Assembly (NCBI GenBank): GCA_904419745.1
Contig: CAJFSS010000009.1
Coordinates: 41,410 to 105,409, forward strand
Source: Candidatus Pseudoruminococcus merdavium
GTDB taxonomy: Bacteria; Bacillota; Clostridia; Oscillospirales; Ruminococcaceae
Direction of reading: 5' to 3'
Length of the DNA stretch: 64,000 nucleotides
A program made the position numbers and the translations under genes. The notes under the pieces were generated by a model. It had not been told where the DNA came from and made no database searches. It worked only from the letters and a program-made list of their open reading frames with translations. Shown here piece after piece: positions 47,035-56,444 of the stretch (within the stretch, counting starts at the first letter, position 1; every line of letters starts with the position of its first letter).

Positions 47035-47805
47035 TTATAGGAACGCACCATTGCATACCTGCAACACTTGCCCTTTCACATGACGGCCCATCTTACTGGC
47101 AAGGTACAGACAGGCGTATGCCTGATCCATGGGGTCGCATTCCGGCCCCGGGAAATAAACAAAATGTCCGCTGTATTTGAGCATTTCTGATCCGCCGGGT
47201 TGTTCTCCCGCTTTATTGGCCAAGTGCGCTGGAGTAACTGTAGCACCAGGAGCCACCGCATTGCAACGAATATTGGTATCAATGAGCCGCATGGCCACGT
47301 TCTTGGTCAATGTGTTCAATGCCCCTTTCGTGGAAGTGTAGGTGGCTCCACAGAAGGGTCGGACACCATTGACAGAAGAAACGTTGATGATAACCCCATC
47401 GTTTTTTGGTAAGAAGATCTTCAGTGCCTCCCGGATGTATCGCATAGGCCCGCCCAAGTTGGTGTTCATCACATACATCATCCAGTCGTCATCCGTTTCG
47501 TCAATCATTTTCTGTTCCCCAATACCGGCATTGTTGATGAGGATATCCACATCCCCAAATTCTTTCAGGGCGGTCTCAAACACCCGCTTGGTATCCTCGG
47601 TGGAACAAACATCGGCTATCACGCCAACAGCCTTTCCCCCGTTTTGACGGATGCCTTCTACCACAGCATCCAATTTGTCCTTACCGCGAGCGGTGAGGAC
47701 AACCGCAGCGCCTTCCTCCGCAAACAGTTCTGCCATCGTTTGCCCCATACCATAGCTGGCGCCGGTAATAATAGCAACTTTCTCTTTGAGCATCTGTTGT
47801 TCCAT
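47035..47805 (-). CDS. Short-chain dehydrogenase/reductase
   Basis: The 256-residue classical SDR has TGASYGMGQT (NAD(P) loop, residues about 14-23), NNAG near 91, and the catalytic set Ser in NVSSVNG and Tyr/Lys in YTSTKGALN. It oxidises or reduces a small alcohol/ketone; the substrate cannot be given. GAGG lies 8 nt before the ATG. It is divergent from the LysR regulator and separated from it by an 8-bp-armed inverted repeat, so LysR control is likely. Confidence 0.88.
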   Translation of the reverse strand: MEQQMLKEKVAIITGASYGMGQTMAELFAEEGAAVVLTARGKDKLDAVVEGIRQNGGKAVGVIADVCSTEDTKRVFETALKEFGDVDILINNAGIGEQKMIDETDDDWMMYVMNTNLGGPMRYIREALKIFLPKNDGVIINVSSVNGVRPFCGATYTSTKGALNTLTKNVAMRLIDTNIRCNAVAPGATVTPAHLANKAGEQPGGSEMLKYSGHFVYFPGPECDPMDQAYACLYLASKMGRHVKGQVLQVCNGAFL

Positions 47806-47898
47806 AGAAAAGACCTCATTTCATTTGCAGCGTTTTTTCTTTGTATCTATAGTGTAGCGTGAGATAAGTTAAATATCAAATACTTATTCACTATCATT

Positions 47899-47921
47899 TT
47901 CCATAATTGATTTTTATGGAA
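47899..47921. promoter_or_regulatory. Putative LysR operator between SDR and LysR genes
   Basis: TTCCATAA-N7-TTATGGAA, a perfect 8-bp-arm inverted repeat, lies in the divergent promoter region and fits the T-N11-A type spacing of LysR-type sites. Confidence 0.65.
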
Positions 47922-47956
47922 TGACTCATTATACTGAATGATGGGAGGCGTTCAAA

Positions 47957-48850
47957 ATGGAACTACGTATATTAGAATATTTTTTAGCAGTAGCAAGGGA
48001 ACAAAATATTACCGCGGCCGCTGAATCTCTGCATATCTCTCAGCCCGCCTTGTCCACACAGCTTAAAGCGATGGAAACAGAACTGGGAAAACAACTGCTC
48101 ATTCGCGGTGTGAAAGGTTCCCGAAAGGTTATGCTGACAGAAGAAGGGATGATCCTACGTAAGCGTGCAGAAGAGATCCTCTCGCTGGTCAAACGGACAG
48201 AAAATGAGATTACGCAATCGGATGAGACAATTGCGGGTAACGTGTTTATTGGGGCGGGCGAAACAGATGTGGTGCGCTTATTCGCCAGAGTTGCCAAAAA
48301 GCTGCAAAAAAAATATCCGGATATCCGGTATAATATCTCCAGCGGGAATGCGGAGCATGTATTGGAGTATCTGGATAAAGGGCTCATCGATTTTGGGTTG
48401 CTCTTTACAGAGATCGACCCACAAAAATATGAGGCAATTCCGGTTCCTATCAAAGATACCTGGGGTGTTCTAATGCGGAGGGATTCTCCTTTAGCCAAAA
48501 AAGAAACGATCTGTCCAGAGGATCTGTGGGATAAACCTTTAATCGTTTCCCATCAAAAAGGGGATGATACCTATTTGGGACGCTGGCTCCAGCGGAAAGA
48601 ATCGGAACTGCATATTGTTGCCACTTATAATCTCATTTTCAATGCTTCTCTATTGGTAGATGAAGGGTTGGGATATGCTCTGTGCTACGATAAACTCATT
48701 CATACACAAGGCAGCAAACTCTGTTTTCGGCCTTTATCCCCTCAGCTGGAGGCTCCTGGTTTTATTGTCTGGAAGAAATATCAGATGTTTTCTAAAGCTG
48801 CAAATATTTTCTTACAATATCTGCGGGAGTTGCTAGAAAAAGAAATGTAA
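47957..48850 (+). CDS. LysR-family transcriptional regulator
   Basis: The 297-residue protein has the N-terminal winged HTH (AVAREQNITAAAESLHISQP, residues about 12-31) and the periplasmic-binding-protein-like effector domain from about residue 90. The ATG has GGGAGG about 9 nt upstream. The gene diverges from the SDR gene. With the DUF3737, lipoprotein and AKR relic it forms a recognisable gut-Clostridia oxidoreductase cluster whose trigger is unknown. Confidence 0.9.
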   Translation: MELRILEYFLAVAREQNITAAAESLHISQPALSTQLKAMETELGKQLLIRGVKGSRKVMLTEEGMILRKRAEEILSLVKRTENEITQSDETIAGNVFIGAGETDVVRLFARVAKKLQKKYPDIRYNISSGNAEHVLEYLDKGLIDFGLLFTEIDPQKYEAIPVPIKDTWGVLMRRDSPLAKKETICPEDLWDKPLIVSHQKGDDTYLGRWLQRKESELHIVATYNLIFNASLLVDEGLGYALCYDKLIHTQGSKLCFRPLSPQLEAPGFIVWKKYQMFSKAANIFLQYLRELLEKEM

Positions 48851-49762
48851 TTACAATTTCAGTATTATCCTTGTATTTTTTCTCATTTCCACAGAGATTT
48901 TCCCAATATCGGCTATCTAGAGATATAACATTCCTGTTTAAGGGGTCCCGTTTTCCAATAATAGTCCTTGGGGGAAGGAAATTCAGATTTGTTATCGATT
49001 CACCGTGAATTTATCCGAAGCCTCTCGTTTCGGAATAATTGGACCTCTCCCCTCGATATGACTGGGGCCATGACTTCCCTTTTCTTATGACTAGCCCCGC
49101 TCCCTCATTTCGGACGCAGGGAGGATTTTTCTTGTTGTCCTATTGAAGTAGAAATCATTTTTCCTATCATTTCAAAAGGATACTTTCGTGCAAAAAAACT
49201 ATGCTCTACCCCAAATTGCAATATCCATTTTTTCTTCGCTGCTGTCGTTGAAACCGAATTGCCCCGGCAAAGCGCAGATTCATATTTCTTGAAATTTTTC
49301 GCTTCCTTGTCTATTGATCTTCCATAAATTTTAAAATAGAAATTCATTCAAAACCCAGTGTTTATACGGATTTACAATGCTTGGTGCCAACGAGTTTTCT
49401 CGGTAATAGCGCGGGCACCGAGACTGACAAGGCAACATATCAAAACACTCCTCTGCAAATAAAAACAGCCGATTTCAGACGGAGATGCGTGCGAAATCAC
49501 ATCCCTCTGAAGATCGGCTGTTTTAAGATTTCTATTTTCTGTTTCACAGTTGTAATGTTCAACCGTGACCTACTCAAGGCCAGTGGGTAAAAAAGCATAA
49601 GCTGTTCACTCCTATAAAGATTTCCAAATACACTATACCATTCCTTCTTTTATTTCTCTATCATCTTTGCGTTAAATCAGTGTAAATTCTTTCCTTCAAG
49701 ATCTGAACCCCGTACAAGCACAGAAAGCATATTGTTTTCTGCATTGGTTAAAAATTGAAGCG
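48851..49762. other. Gene-poor region (about 0.9 kb) with hairpins
   Basis: No convincing gene. Short open stretches with protein-like words occur on the minus strand near 48900-49060 but are cut by stops. One terminator-like hairpin lies near 49100-49130 (CTCCCT/AGGGAG then GATTTTTC). Confidence 0.4.
49462..49524. repeat. Large inverted repeat with 33-nt loop
   Basis: AAAACAGCCGA (49462-49472) pairs with TCGGCTGTTTT (49514-49524), extended by TTTCAGA/TCTGAAG. It ends in TTTT and may terminate an old transcript or be an element remnant. Confidence 0.45.
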
Positions 49763-50014
49763 CTACCGACCCGATGCATACTGTTTTTCCATTTTATGCA
49801 GGCGGGACAGCCTTTTGGCCGATTCCGCCCCCATCTGCTCCGATACGACAACCGCCAGAGCGTCTATCACAGTAGCAGGCGCCTCGAAAAAGTTATGTTC
49901 GATCACCCATTGCTTCAGTTCTGTATAATCCTTACAGCCAACATGACGGGCAAACCGGGATACCGTCGCTTCCGACACGCCGGCTTGCCTGACCAAATCC
50001 CCGATGGAAAGAAA
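49763..50014 (-). pseudogene. Relic of an RpiR/MurR-type regulator
   Basis: The minus-strand frame contains SIGDLVRQAGVSEATVSRF and ARHVGCKDYTELKQWV, the HTH_6 core of RpiR regulators. It opens after a stop at 50015 and ends at 49763. Both the first helix and the whole sugar-isomerase (SIS) domain are missing, and the tail after NFFEAPATV is not family-like, so it is a remnant. Confidence 0.6.
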
Positions 50015-50147
50015 TTAAAAGACATCCTTTTTGTTTGTAATATGGCAGCGTAAAGAGAAAAGAAAATTTTCGTTATATTTGAAACTAAAAAAATTGTTTC
50101 ATAGAATCGCTTGAATAACATAAACCCTATAAAAACCATATAAATAA

Positions 50148-50190
50148 AGCCTGCCGTAAGTTCATACAACGATGAACCTACAGGCAGGCT
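50148..50190. terminator. Long hairpin between relic and small exported protein
   Basis: AGCCTGCC (50148-50155) pairs with GGCAGGCT (50183-50190), with inner GTA/TAC and TTCAT/ATGAA. There is no clear T run; it may stop transcripts from the gene at 50268-50663. Confidence 0.45.
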
Positions 50191-50267
50191 GATGTCATAA
50201 TAAATGCACGTTAGCTTTACACAGATCAAAAAGAGGACGTGAAACGAACTGCTTTTAGAAAGACGGA

Positions 50268-50663
50268 TTATATTTCGTCTTCCAATAATTGAACTTTTAT
50301 TACATTTGATATTATCACAGGATATATGGTTAAAACTTCTCCTGAAAATGTTATTGAAATGGTATCTCCTACCTCTAAATCAGATGGAGAAATTTCTGTC
50401 CCTCTCCATGTGTAAGACGTTTCTTCCTTTATAGAAAAAGTAAACTCGCCCCTATAATTTATATCATTCGCTTCAATTCCTTTGACAAGAAAATGTGTTT
50501 CATCCGCTTCTACGATGGTTGCATAAAATGTTTGCGTTTCATTATTCTGCGCTTCCGCTGAACGCTCAATTCTATCATAGGCAACTTTATAGCCGATAAA
50601 GTAGCTTGTGATGGCAACGGCGATTAAAAGCAAAACGGAAACAGCAATGTATTTTTTCTTCAT
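50268..50663 (-). CDS. Small membrane-anchored OB-fold-like protein (131 residues)
   Basis: The protein starts MKKKYIAVSVLLLIAVAIT, a signal anchor, and continues with an extracytoplasmic domain of about 95 residues (TFYATIVEADETHFLVKGIE onward). It reads like the DUF3221/YobA-type OB fold often found in Firmicutes lipoproteins, though no lipobox cysteine is present. The start at 50663 has GAGGTG about 7 nt upstream. It stands alone amid relics, and its role is unknown. Confidence 0.6.
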   Translation of the reverse strand: MKKKYIAVSVLLLIAVAITSYFIGYKVAYDRIERSAEAQNNETQTFYATIVEADETHFLVKGIEANDINYRGEFTFSIKEETSYTWRGTEISPSDLEVGDTISITFSGEVLTIYPVIISNVIKVQLLEDEI

Positions 50664-50872
50664 GTCCCACACCTCTGCACCATAGAGTAGTAGTTATTAG
50701 AGCCCCTCTCCAAGGGATGTGCTACGCTGTAAAGGATACTGCGGGTCACCAATCTTCTTGCCGTAGAAAACAGGCTCAATTTATTCAAATAGACCATTGT
50801 TTCCACAATACTATAACGGCGGAAACGCATCCTGTCATAAACCTCGCCGAACCAACCATCACTTTTTCATGA

Positions 50873-51244
50873 CAAATTCCTTTTTTACTGATTTTATTTT
50901 ACCACAATTCCGAAAGTGTGAAAAGAGCTTGTTATATCTGCAATCTGATTGGCATGGCATTTCCCCATCTATCGTCTGCCATGGATCACTGCGTGTTCAT
51001 CCAATTATCTCATCTTTTTCTAATGATTCTGGGCAACACCTTCACCCTTGGCGCAGTGAAAGAATTATCCCGAGGTTCCATTCCCTGTATTGCCGCCCAC
51101 ATGTTAATCGATACAGCGGCAGTTTCCATGCTTGTAGGAAGCGATTTGACAAAGGTAGCTGTGCTTGCCGGCGTGGAAATTGCGCTTTCTGTGATGACTG
51201 TGTACATATTCAGGTGCAGACAAAAGCGAAAAATCTATTCGTGA
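50873..51244 (+). pseudogene. C-terminal fragment of a CPBP-type membrane protease
   Basis: A plus-strand frame without start or ribosome site encodes membrane spans with FLMILGNTFTLGAVKE and SRGSIPCIAAHMLIDTA. These resemble the last motifs of CPBP (CAAX/Abi) intramembrane proteases, or less likely the YhfC family. The N-terminal half with the glutamate motif is missing, so it is probably inactive. A terminator lies 200 nt further on. Confidence 0.4.
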
Positions 51245-51449
51245 ACCCCTTAGTGCAAAATAGCCACGTTGGCGCCTGGGGGTAATTTGTATCATTATTA
51301 GAGCCGTTTCTCAAGCGCACCATATATCTACAGGAATTTTACACAGATTTAAAGCAAATGCGGTAGACAATATCTGTATTCTCCTGTACAGTATAAAGGA
51401 TAATATTATTCGGCGCTTATTCTGTGCCGCGAATAAAGAATGTGCGAGG

Positions 51450-51471
51450 GCGCCGGACTGTGGTCTGGCGC
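51450..51471 (+). terminator. Terminator after the CPBP-like relic
   Basis: GCGCCGGAC pairs with GTCTGGCGC, followed by TTTGTTTTATTT, about 70 nt before the flavodoxin gene. Confidence 0.7.
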
Positions 51472-51539
51472 TTTGTTTTATTTAAGCCTCGGATACGCGA
51501 TTTACCTTTATGTAGATCCAGAAAGGAGAAAAACTGTCC

Positions 51540-52082
51540 ATGAACAGTATTATAATTTATGGCAGCCAATACGGCAGCACCCGCCGTTATGCCGAAAAAC
51601 TTTCTGAACTGACCAGCATACCGGCAGTAAGTTTCAAGGAATCCCCCCACATCTCTGGTCAGGATACCATTATCTATATGGGCGGCCTTTATGCCGGCGG
51701 GGTTCTTGGCCTTTCAAAAACACTACGCAGCATTTCGCCCCAAGAAATCAGACGCCTTTTTATCGTCACAGTAGGGCTTTCCGACCCATCGAAGCCTGAA
51801 ACTACAGAAAATGTCCACAAATCTCTTCAAAAGCAGCTTTCTTCCGAATTGTTTCAGCATGCAAAGCTGTTTCATCTGAGGGGCGCAATGGATTACGGAG
51901 AACTCCATCTCGGGCACAGGACGGCTATGGCCTTGCTGTATCAATCGCTTCGACGGATGCCCAGTGAAAAATGGACGGAAGAAGACCGCGCTCTGATGGA
52001 TACCTATGGGAAACAGGTAGATTTTGTAGACTTTGAAGCATTGGAACCAGTCATCCGTGAACTGAATAAGGAGTCCATATGA
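51540..52082 (+). CDS. Flavodoxin-domain protein (HemG-like)
   Basis: The 180-residue protein has the flavodoxin_5-type domain used by menaquinone-dependent protoporphyrinogen oxidase and related flavoproteins. The FMN phosphate loop is at IIYGSQYGSTRRYAEKL (residues about 4-20), and GAMDYGEL and the helix LLYQSLRRMPSEKWTEED are typical of the family. The RBS AAAGGAG lies about 11 nt before the ATG. It overlaps by 4 nt the next gene, forming a three-gene operon with two membrane proteins. The electron partner is not known. Confidence 0.82.
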   Translation: MNSIIIYGSQYGSTRRYAEKLSELTSIPAVSFKESPHISGQDTIIYMGGLYAGGVLGLSKTLRSISPQEIRRLFIVTVGLSDPSKPETTENVHKSLQKQLSSELFQHAKLFHLRGAMDYGELHLGHRTAMALLYQSLRRMPSEKWTEEDRALMDTYGKQVDFVDFEALEPVIRELNKESI

Positions 52083-52891
52083 AAAAGCACATAATAACAA
52101 TCCTGAAGATACTTCTTATCGGTGTGGTCACCACGATTGTGCGCATTATAGGGCAGCTGTCCATCCCCGCGGGTGAACAGACTGTTCTGGCGCCCAGCGT
52201 TTTCGCGGAAAACGGTACTATGCCCTTGGCCTTCACCGTCTACGGTATATTTGCCTATTCCCTGATTGCCTCTTTATTCCTTCTGATTCGAAAGCAGATG
52301 TCCGGGAACCGAATTTTACAGGGCCTGAAATATGGGCTTCCCTGCTGTGCGGTGTGGAGCGTTTATCTTCTGGAGCCCCTCCCCCATGTGGCGCCGCTGG
52401 ATAAGCTTACCTACCCTATTGTGGACAGCCTTGCGCTGATTATTATGGGTCTGCTGCTGGGATGGCTGTTTGGAAATCCCGACTGTCCAAAACGTAAAAG
52501 AGAAATCTCCTCCACAATCCTGCCAATATCAGTTATTATCATCTACTTTTTTGCCGGACGCATGATACAATACCAAATAGTCGGCATCTATTCCTCTTTT
52601 GACGCCCAGCCGGCGGAAACGCTGCTTTGGACCGTAATAACGGGCTTTGTAATTGCCTGTATCGTGGCATGGCTTTCCGAATATATAAAAGGGACCCAGC
52701 TCAAGCGTGCGCTTGTTCTGGGCGGACTGCTTTTCGGAGTGGATTTATTCCTGTTTAATTTCTTCATGCCGCTGGTATTCGCCGCCGATATTCCCGATCT
52801 GATTCTCCGGATGCTGATCGATATTGCTGCGGTGACAATCGGTTGTCTGGTATTTCCAAAATCCGAATATATTGAGAGGAGACGCCGATGA
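52079..52891 (+). CDS. Multi-pass membrane protein of unknown function
   Basis: The 270-residue protein has about seven hydrophobic spans (for example LLIGVVTTIVRIIGQL near the start, LALIIMGLLLGWLFG, and ALVLGGLLFGVDLFLFNFF). No family was recognised. Its ATG overlaps the flavodoxin stop (ATGA), so the two are coupled. It may form a membrane partner for the flavodoxin, but that is inference. Confidence 0.75.
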   Translation: MKKHIITILKILLIGVVTTIVRIIGQLSIPAGEQTVLAPSVFAENGTMPLAFTVYGIFAYSLIASLFLLIRKQMSGNRILQGLKYGLPCCAVWSVYLLEPLPHVAPLDKLTYPIVDSLALIIMGLLLGWLFGNPDCPKRKREISSTILPISVIIIYFFAGRMIQYQIVGIYSSFDAQPAETLLWTVITGFVIACIVAWLSEYIKGTQLKRALVLGGLLFGVDLFLFNFFMPLVFAADIPDLILRMLIDIAAVTIGCLVFPKSEYIERRRR

Positions 52892-53301
52892 AAAAGAGCA
52901 AAGGTGCGCGCTTCGGTATCTGGCTGTTAAAGGTTCTGGTATCTTATACCGTCTTTATACTCCTGGGACTCCTTATATCCCTTATCCCCGCCGGAAATCT
53001 GGGGATTTCTGAAGAGATGTTTTATAATCTTCGGATGTTTTTCATGTTGTTCGGGCCTGTCTATCTGACCCTTATCGTCAAAATAATTTTGATCTTCATT
53101 CAGACTGCACAGGGTAAAAATAGCAACACAGCCGAAACTGGTCGGGGCGCAATTTTTGCGGTGACTGCTCTTCTTCTGCTAGCAAATCTTTCCAACACAC
53201 AAACGGCTTCTGATCTTGCAGCCGGCATGGTAGAGGGCGATGGATTCAAAACGCTGGAACACAGCAAGCGATATTTTCTGAAGGGAAATCATTTCGGCTG
53301 A
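52888..53301 (+). CDS. Small membrane protein (137 residues)
   Basis: A short protein with three or four hydrophobic stretches (VSYTVFILLGLLISLIPAG, FFMLFGPVYLTLIVKIILIF, and AIFAVTALLLLANL). It overlaps the upstream gene by 4 nt and ends the operon at a hairpin. No family was recognised. Confidence 0.7.
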   Translation: MKKSKGARFGIWLLKVLVSYTVFILLGLLISLIPAGNLGISEEMFYNLRMFFMLFGPVYLTLIVKIILIFIQTAQGKNSNTAETGRGAIFAVTALLLLANLSNTQTASDLAAGMVEGDGFKTLEHSKRYFLKGNHFG

Positions 53302-53314
53302 CTGCAAAGCCAAA

Positions 53315-53346
53315 GGGAGAAGCTACTTCCTTACGTAGCCTCTCCC
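53315..53346. terminator. Hairpin between convergent genes
   Basis: GGGAGA-(A)-GCTAC pairs with GTAGC-(C)-TCTCCC across an 8-nt loop, 14 nt after the membrane protein stop. Confidence 0.6.
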
Positions 53347-53395
53347 AAGCGATACCTTTAATTACTGAAATGCGAATATCCATTCTGCGTTTATT

Positions 53396-54445
53396 TCATT
53401 GCTTTTCTTCTTTGTAAGCATGAAGAGTCATTTTGTCCTCTGCCTCCAGTTTGCTCATATCTCTGCATGCATTAAAAATATGATTTTTAAGTGTATTGGA
53501 AATTTCAACAGAAAACCAATGCTTATCCCCGTTATTATCAATGTAAAAAATATTGCGGAAAACATCACCTTCTAAATCATGATCTTCCACAAAATACATC
53601 TGGTCTGTTTCCAGATCATGCAGAACACACGCACCAAATGCAGTCGGATTATAATCCTTGCCATCAATCGCACTAGCCAACTTTTGAATATATGTTGGAA
53701 CTGACGATAGCTCCACCCAAAAAATATGTTCTTCATCAAAATTGTCACAATGTTCAATGCCATTAAATTTCAAATTCTCTTCCTCCCAACAAAGTTTATC
53801 ATTTTCATGGGTCCGCTTTTTATTTTCTCTCGGAAAAGACTCAAAAACATGCGATCCTCGGAATTCATCCAAAATCTGCAATCTCTGCCTTAGTTCCCCG
53901 GCAATTTCGCTGAGAGATTCCCGTTTATGGAGCAATCGGTCCCGCAGCATATCTTTACATTCCTGCTCCAGTTTTGCTGTAAGAGTTTCATGGGTAACGC
54001 CTTTCTTCTCTGCTTTGCTTTTTAAGATGACATATCGAGAAGATACAAAGCCTTCTTCTGTGAAAGCTTTGTAAATACATCCGGCAATGTATTGCATGCG
54101 ATCATATGCTTCTTGGCTTTCCTCCAGCGTCTTTCCGGTTACAAAATGAACGCTTTCATTTTTATTGTTTGCCGCATCGCGGATCAGCAGATCCACTTCA
54201 AGGTAAATTCCTTCGCTGCCTCCCCACTGCGCATAGCAGATTATGTCCCGCATCTGAGGAAATAAGGGATACCGGTCGCTAAAATGGATGTCCATGGAGA
54301 GGTACTCATCTGGATAAATATTTTCTTCCTGCAGAAATGTTTCCAATTCCCGAAAAACATCTTCTGTTTTCCGCTGGCCCACATATTGGAGCATTCCTTT
54401 TTTATCCGGATGTGGTTCCCAAATTTCTGTTTCAATTCTGCTCAT
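53396..54445 (-). CDS. Hypothetical protein (349 residues), last gene of a coupled cluster
   Basis: I do not recognise this soluble, acidic protein (start MSRIETEIWEPHPDKKG). It has a predicted helical middle (LEQECKDMLRDRLLHKRESL) and a C-terminal domain of about 110 residues beginning HIFWVELSSVPTYIQKLAS. The start at 54445 overlaps the stop of the upstream gene (ATGA). Proteins of this look are seen in clostridial integrative elements, but no domain supports a function. Confidence 0.7.
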   Translation of the reverse strand: MSRIETEIWEPHPDKKGMLQYVGQRKTEDVFRELETFLQEENIYPDEYLSMDIHFSDRYPLFPQMRDIICYAQWGGSEGIYLEVDLLIRDAANNKNESVHFVTGKTLEESQEAYDRMQYIAGCIYKAFTEEGFVSSRYVILKSKAEKKGVTHETLTAKLEQECKDMLRDRLLHKRESLSEIAGELRQRLQILDEFRGSHVFESFPRENKKRTHENDKLCWEEENLKFNGIEHCDNFDEEHIFWVELSSVPTYIQKLASAIDGKDYNPTAFGACVLHDLETDQMYFVEDHDLEGDVFRNIFYIDNNGDKHWFSVEISNTLKNHIFNACRDMSKLEAEDKMTLHAYKEEKQ

Positions 54446-54912
54446 AATGAAATCCCCCGTTCCCTTTCGTTTTTTGTAATCTGGTCGATAACAGTCGATT
54501 CGTAGCAATTCACATAAAAGTTGTAGTCATTCTGCCGGACAATGAAACGGATGTAAAATACATAGCCAGGCGTCTCCACTTTTGCGGCATAATTAACCGG
54601 ATCACAATGGTGATAATCCAGCCTCAAATCGGGATTTAGCTGGCAAAAATCCGCCATCTCCCGAAAGCTGTGTAAAACCGGATATTCGAAGTCGTTCCGG
54701 AAATAGTTAATTACATCATCAAGTGATTTCTTAAAGACGTCTGTATTTTTGCTTTCTTCCCCGGGAAACCATGAAGTATAGAACTCATTGCCATTCCGTC
54801 CAAAGTCTCCCCGCACGTAACCGATAAAGCACGCGGCACACGGATTTTTTACATCCAATCGAAAAACCAGTTCCTGCTCCGACGGATGCAACTCTTTAAG
54901 TCTGTATCTCAT
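54442..54912 (-). CDS. Hypothetical protein (156 residues), second gene of the coupled cluster
   Basis: An unrecognised soluble protein with a possible CxxC (NPCAACFIGY, residues about 24-33) and a C-terminal beta-rich part (YVFYIRFIVRQNDYNFYVNC). AAAGGAG lies 7 nt before its ATG at 54912, inside the end of the upstream gene (17-nt overlap). It is followed at 4-nt overlap by the 349-residue gene. Confidence 0.65.
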   Translation of the reverse strand: MRYRLKELHPSEQELVFRLDVKNPCAACFIGYVRGDFGRNGNEFYTSWFPGEESKNTDVFKKSLDDVINYFRNDFEYPVLHSFREMADFCQLNPDLRLDYHHCDPVNYAAKVETPGYVFYIRFIVRQNDYNFYVNCYESTVIDQITKNERERGISL

Positions 54913-55228
54913 TTTCAAGCTCCTTTTCTACAATCGCTCCATTCTCATCCAAATGGTAATAGTAAAGTTTCTTTCCTTTGATTTTTCTGGCGGCGTCATT
55001 CTTATGGCGCTTTACATTTTCATAGTTTGTCAAGATATACGCTTCCCCTTCCACCTCATACCGGCCGGAAGGAAGCTTTCGAACATAAAAGAAAGCCCTG
55101 TTTCCAAACCCCAACAAGGGCTCAATCAGAAAATAAAACTTACCGCCTATTTTTTCATCAAAATCCTGCGCCAGATAATACCCTTTTTTCGTTCGGTAAT
55201 TTTTTACCGGCATTGTACCTGAGCCCAT
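54896..55228 (-). CDS. Hypothetical protein (110 residues), first gene of the coupled cluster
   Basis: The protein begins MGSGTMPVKNYRTKKGYYL and is basic, with KRHKNDAARKIKGKKLYYYH in the second half. No family was recognised. AGGAGG is 5 nt before the ATG. It leads three genes that overlap by 17 and 4 nt and therefore very likely act together. Confidence 0.65.
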   Translation of the reverse strand: MGSGTMPVKNYRTKKGYYLAQDFDEKIGGKFYFLIEPLLGFGNRAFFYVRKLPSGRYEVEGEAYILTNYENVKRHKNDAARKIKGKKLYYYHLDENGAIVEKELENEIQT

Positions 55229-55258
55229 AATCTCCTCCTAATCTTCTAAATATTCAAT

Positions 55259-55429
55259 CTAACCGGCCAACTGAGAAGGCTTACCTTTCCAGGTCAGATA
55301 TTTCCGGTTCATCGGAATATTGGTTGCGGGCGAATGCTGCCTCACTTTCACAAATCTCTGTTTCTGGATCTTCAACACTGCAGCGTCATTTCGTCTGCGC
55401 TGTGCGTACAAAAGAGAACGATTTTCCAT
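55259..55429 (-). CDS. Small basic protein (56 residues)
   Basis: An ATG at 55429 with AGGAGG 11 nt upstream opens a 56-codon frame (MENRSLLYAQRRRNDAAVLK, ending KGKPSQLAG) rich in Arg and Lys. It precedes the coupled three-gene cluster on the same strand, and its composition suggests a nucleic-acid binding or regulatory role, but this is a guess. Confidence 0.5.
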   Translation of the reverse strand: MENRSLLYAQRRRNDAAVLKIQKQRFVKVRQHSPATNIPMNRKYLTWKGKPSQLAG

Positions 55430-55563
55430 CTTGTTGTTTTCCTCCTGTCATTGTATTTGTGATTTTTTCTGTCACAGTTCAAAATCAGGCAACGGAACTC
55501 CCCCGTTAAAACGTCCAGTTTTCATTTACTACTTCCGAGACTACGCTGCCCATACCGCACTAC

Positions 55564-56178
55564 CTACGCCGTCATATCAAACAATGTCAGTTGATAATAA
55601 GGTTCCGGATTCAATTCTTTTACGCGTTTTAAGCATTCCCTGATTGAATCGGCGTAAATGTCCGCCCTGCGGTAGCGTCTAAGGGTTACCAAATCATCCT
55701 TTCTCAGCGCGGTCTTCAGTTTGGAAACATATCCAATAACCGCGGAATAGTTAACCTGTTCCTTCTGCTTTTCACTCAATCCTTTTCCCTCTTTGAGAAG
55801 CGCCCGATACTCCTTATCCTTTTCGAATACAGCCAAAGCCGCCTTGGCGTTCTCCCGGATTTCCTCAGCTTTCGCCATATAGCCCGGCGCTACCTCCGGT
55901 GGCAATTCTCGGGAATGGATGTCCGGCAACCCGCAGCCCAGCGCTTGGCACGCTGTCTCTATCTGTTTTTTACGCCATATAATGTGGTTTCGGACAAGAG
56001 ACAAACTTACCCCATCCGCATAGGAAGGATCACTGCCTCCCTCTTCGTAAAGATTTTGCCAGTGTTGATAACGCTCCTCACAGGACTTTATTGCTTCTAA
56101 GAGCAGATTGCTTTCCGGTCCGTCCCGTTTTTTTGCTGATATTTTCTTACTTGTTTTCTGATTGGTATTTTCATTCAT
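55564..56178 (-). CDS. Hypothetical protein (204 residues)
   Basis: A soluble, helical and charged protein with no recognised family: N-terminal basic tail (KTSKKISAKKRDG), a long helical centre, and a C-terminus ending YYQLTLFDMTA. The start at 56178 has AAGGAGG upstream. It is on the same strand as the cluster downstream and probably part of the same accessory module. Confidence 0.65.
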   Translation of the reverse strand: MNENTNQKTSKKISAKKRDGPESNLLLEAIKSCEERYQHWQNLYEEGGSDPSYADGVSLSLVRNHIIWRKKQIETACQALGCGLPDIHSRELPPEVAPGYMAKAEEIRENAKAALAVFEKDKEYRALLKEGKGLSEKQKEQVNYSAVIGYVSKLKTALRKDDLVTLRRYRRADIYADSIRECLKRVKELNPEPYYQLTLFDMTA

Positions 56179-56246
56179 TTTTCAATTCCTCCTTAATCAA
56201 TTTAAAAATGCAAGAAGAACTTAGGGGACTACCGGATTTTTTTCAA

Positions 56247-56277
56247 GAAAAAAGCACCCTGCTCTGCAGCAAGGTGC
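56247..56277 (-). terminator. Terminator of the 56445-57808 gene pair
   Basis: GCACC-(T)-TGCT pairs with AGCA-(G)-GGTGC; on the minus strand it is followed by six Ts (56247-56252). Confidence 0.8.
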
Positions 56278-56444
56278 CCTTTTATATGCCAATCACTTTC
56301 TTGACGAACTACATCCAAGCAATAGCTGAAGTCAAAATAAAGCTTTGTCTATACGTCTTTTTATAATCTCTTTCTTTAAGCGCTCGTGTCCGAAATCCTC
56401 AATGGTCTTGCGGGTTTTCTGCTGTTTTCGGCTTTACTATTCTT

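Noticed and set aside
50660..50830. A 56-codon minus-strand frame upstream of the small membrane-anchored protein, with ATGA overlap
   Set aside because: Two other frames are open over the same stretch, the ribosome site is poor, and the peptide is not family-like.
50873..51244. Full YhfC-type protease gene
   Set aside because: Only the C-terminal spans are present, with no start codon or ribosome site; treated as a relic.
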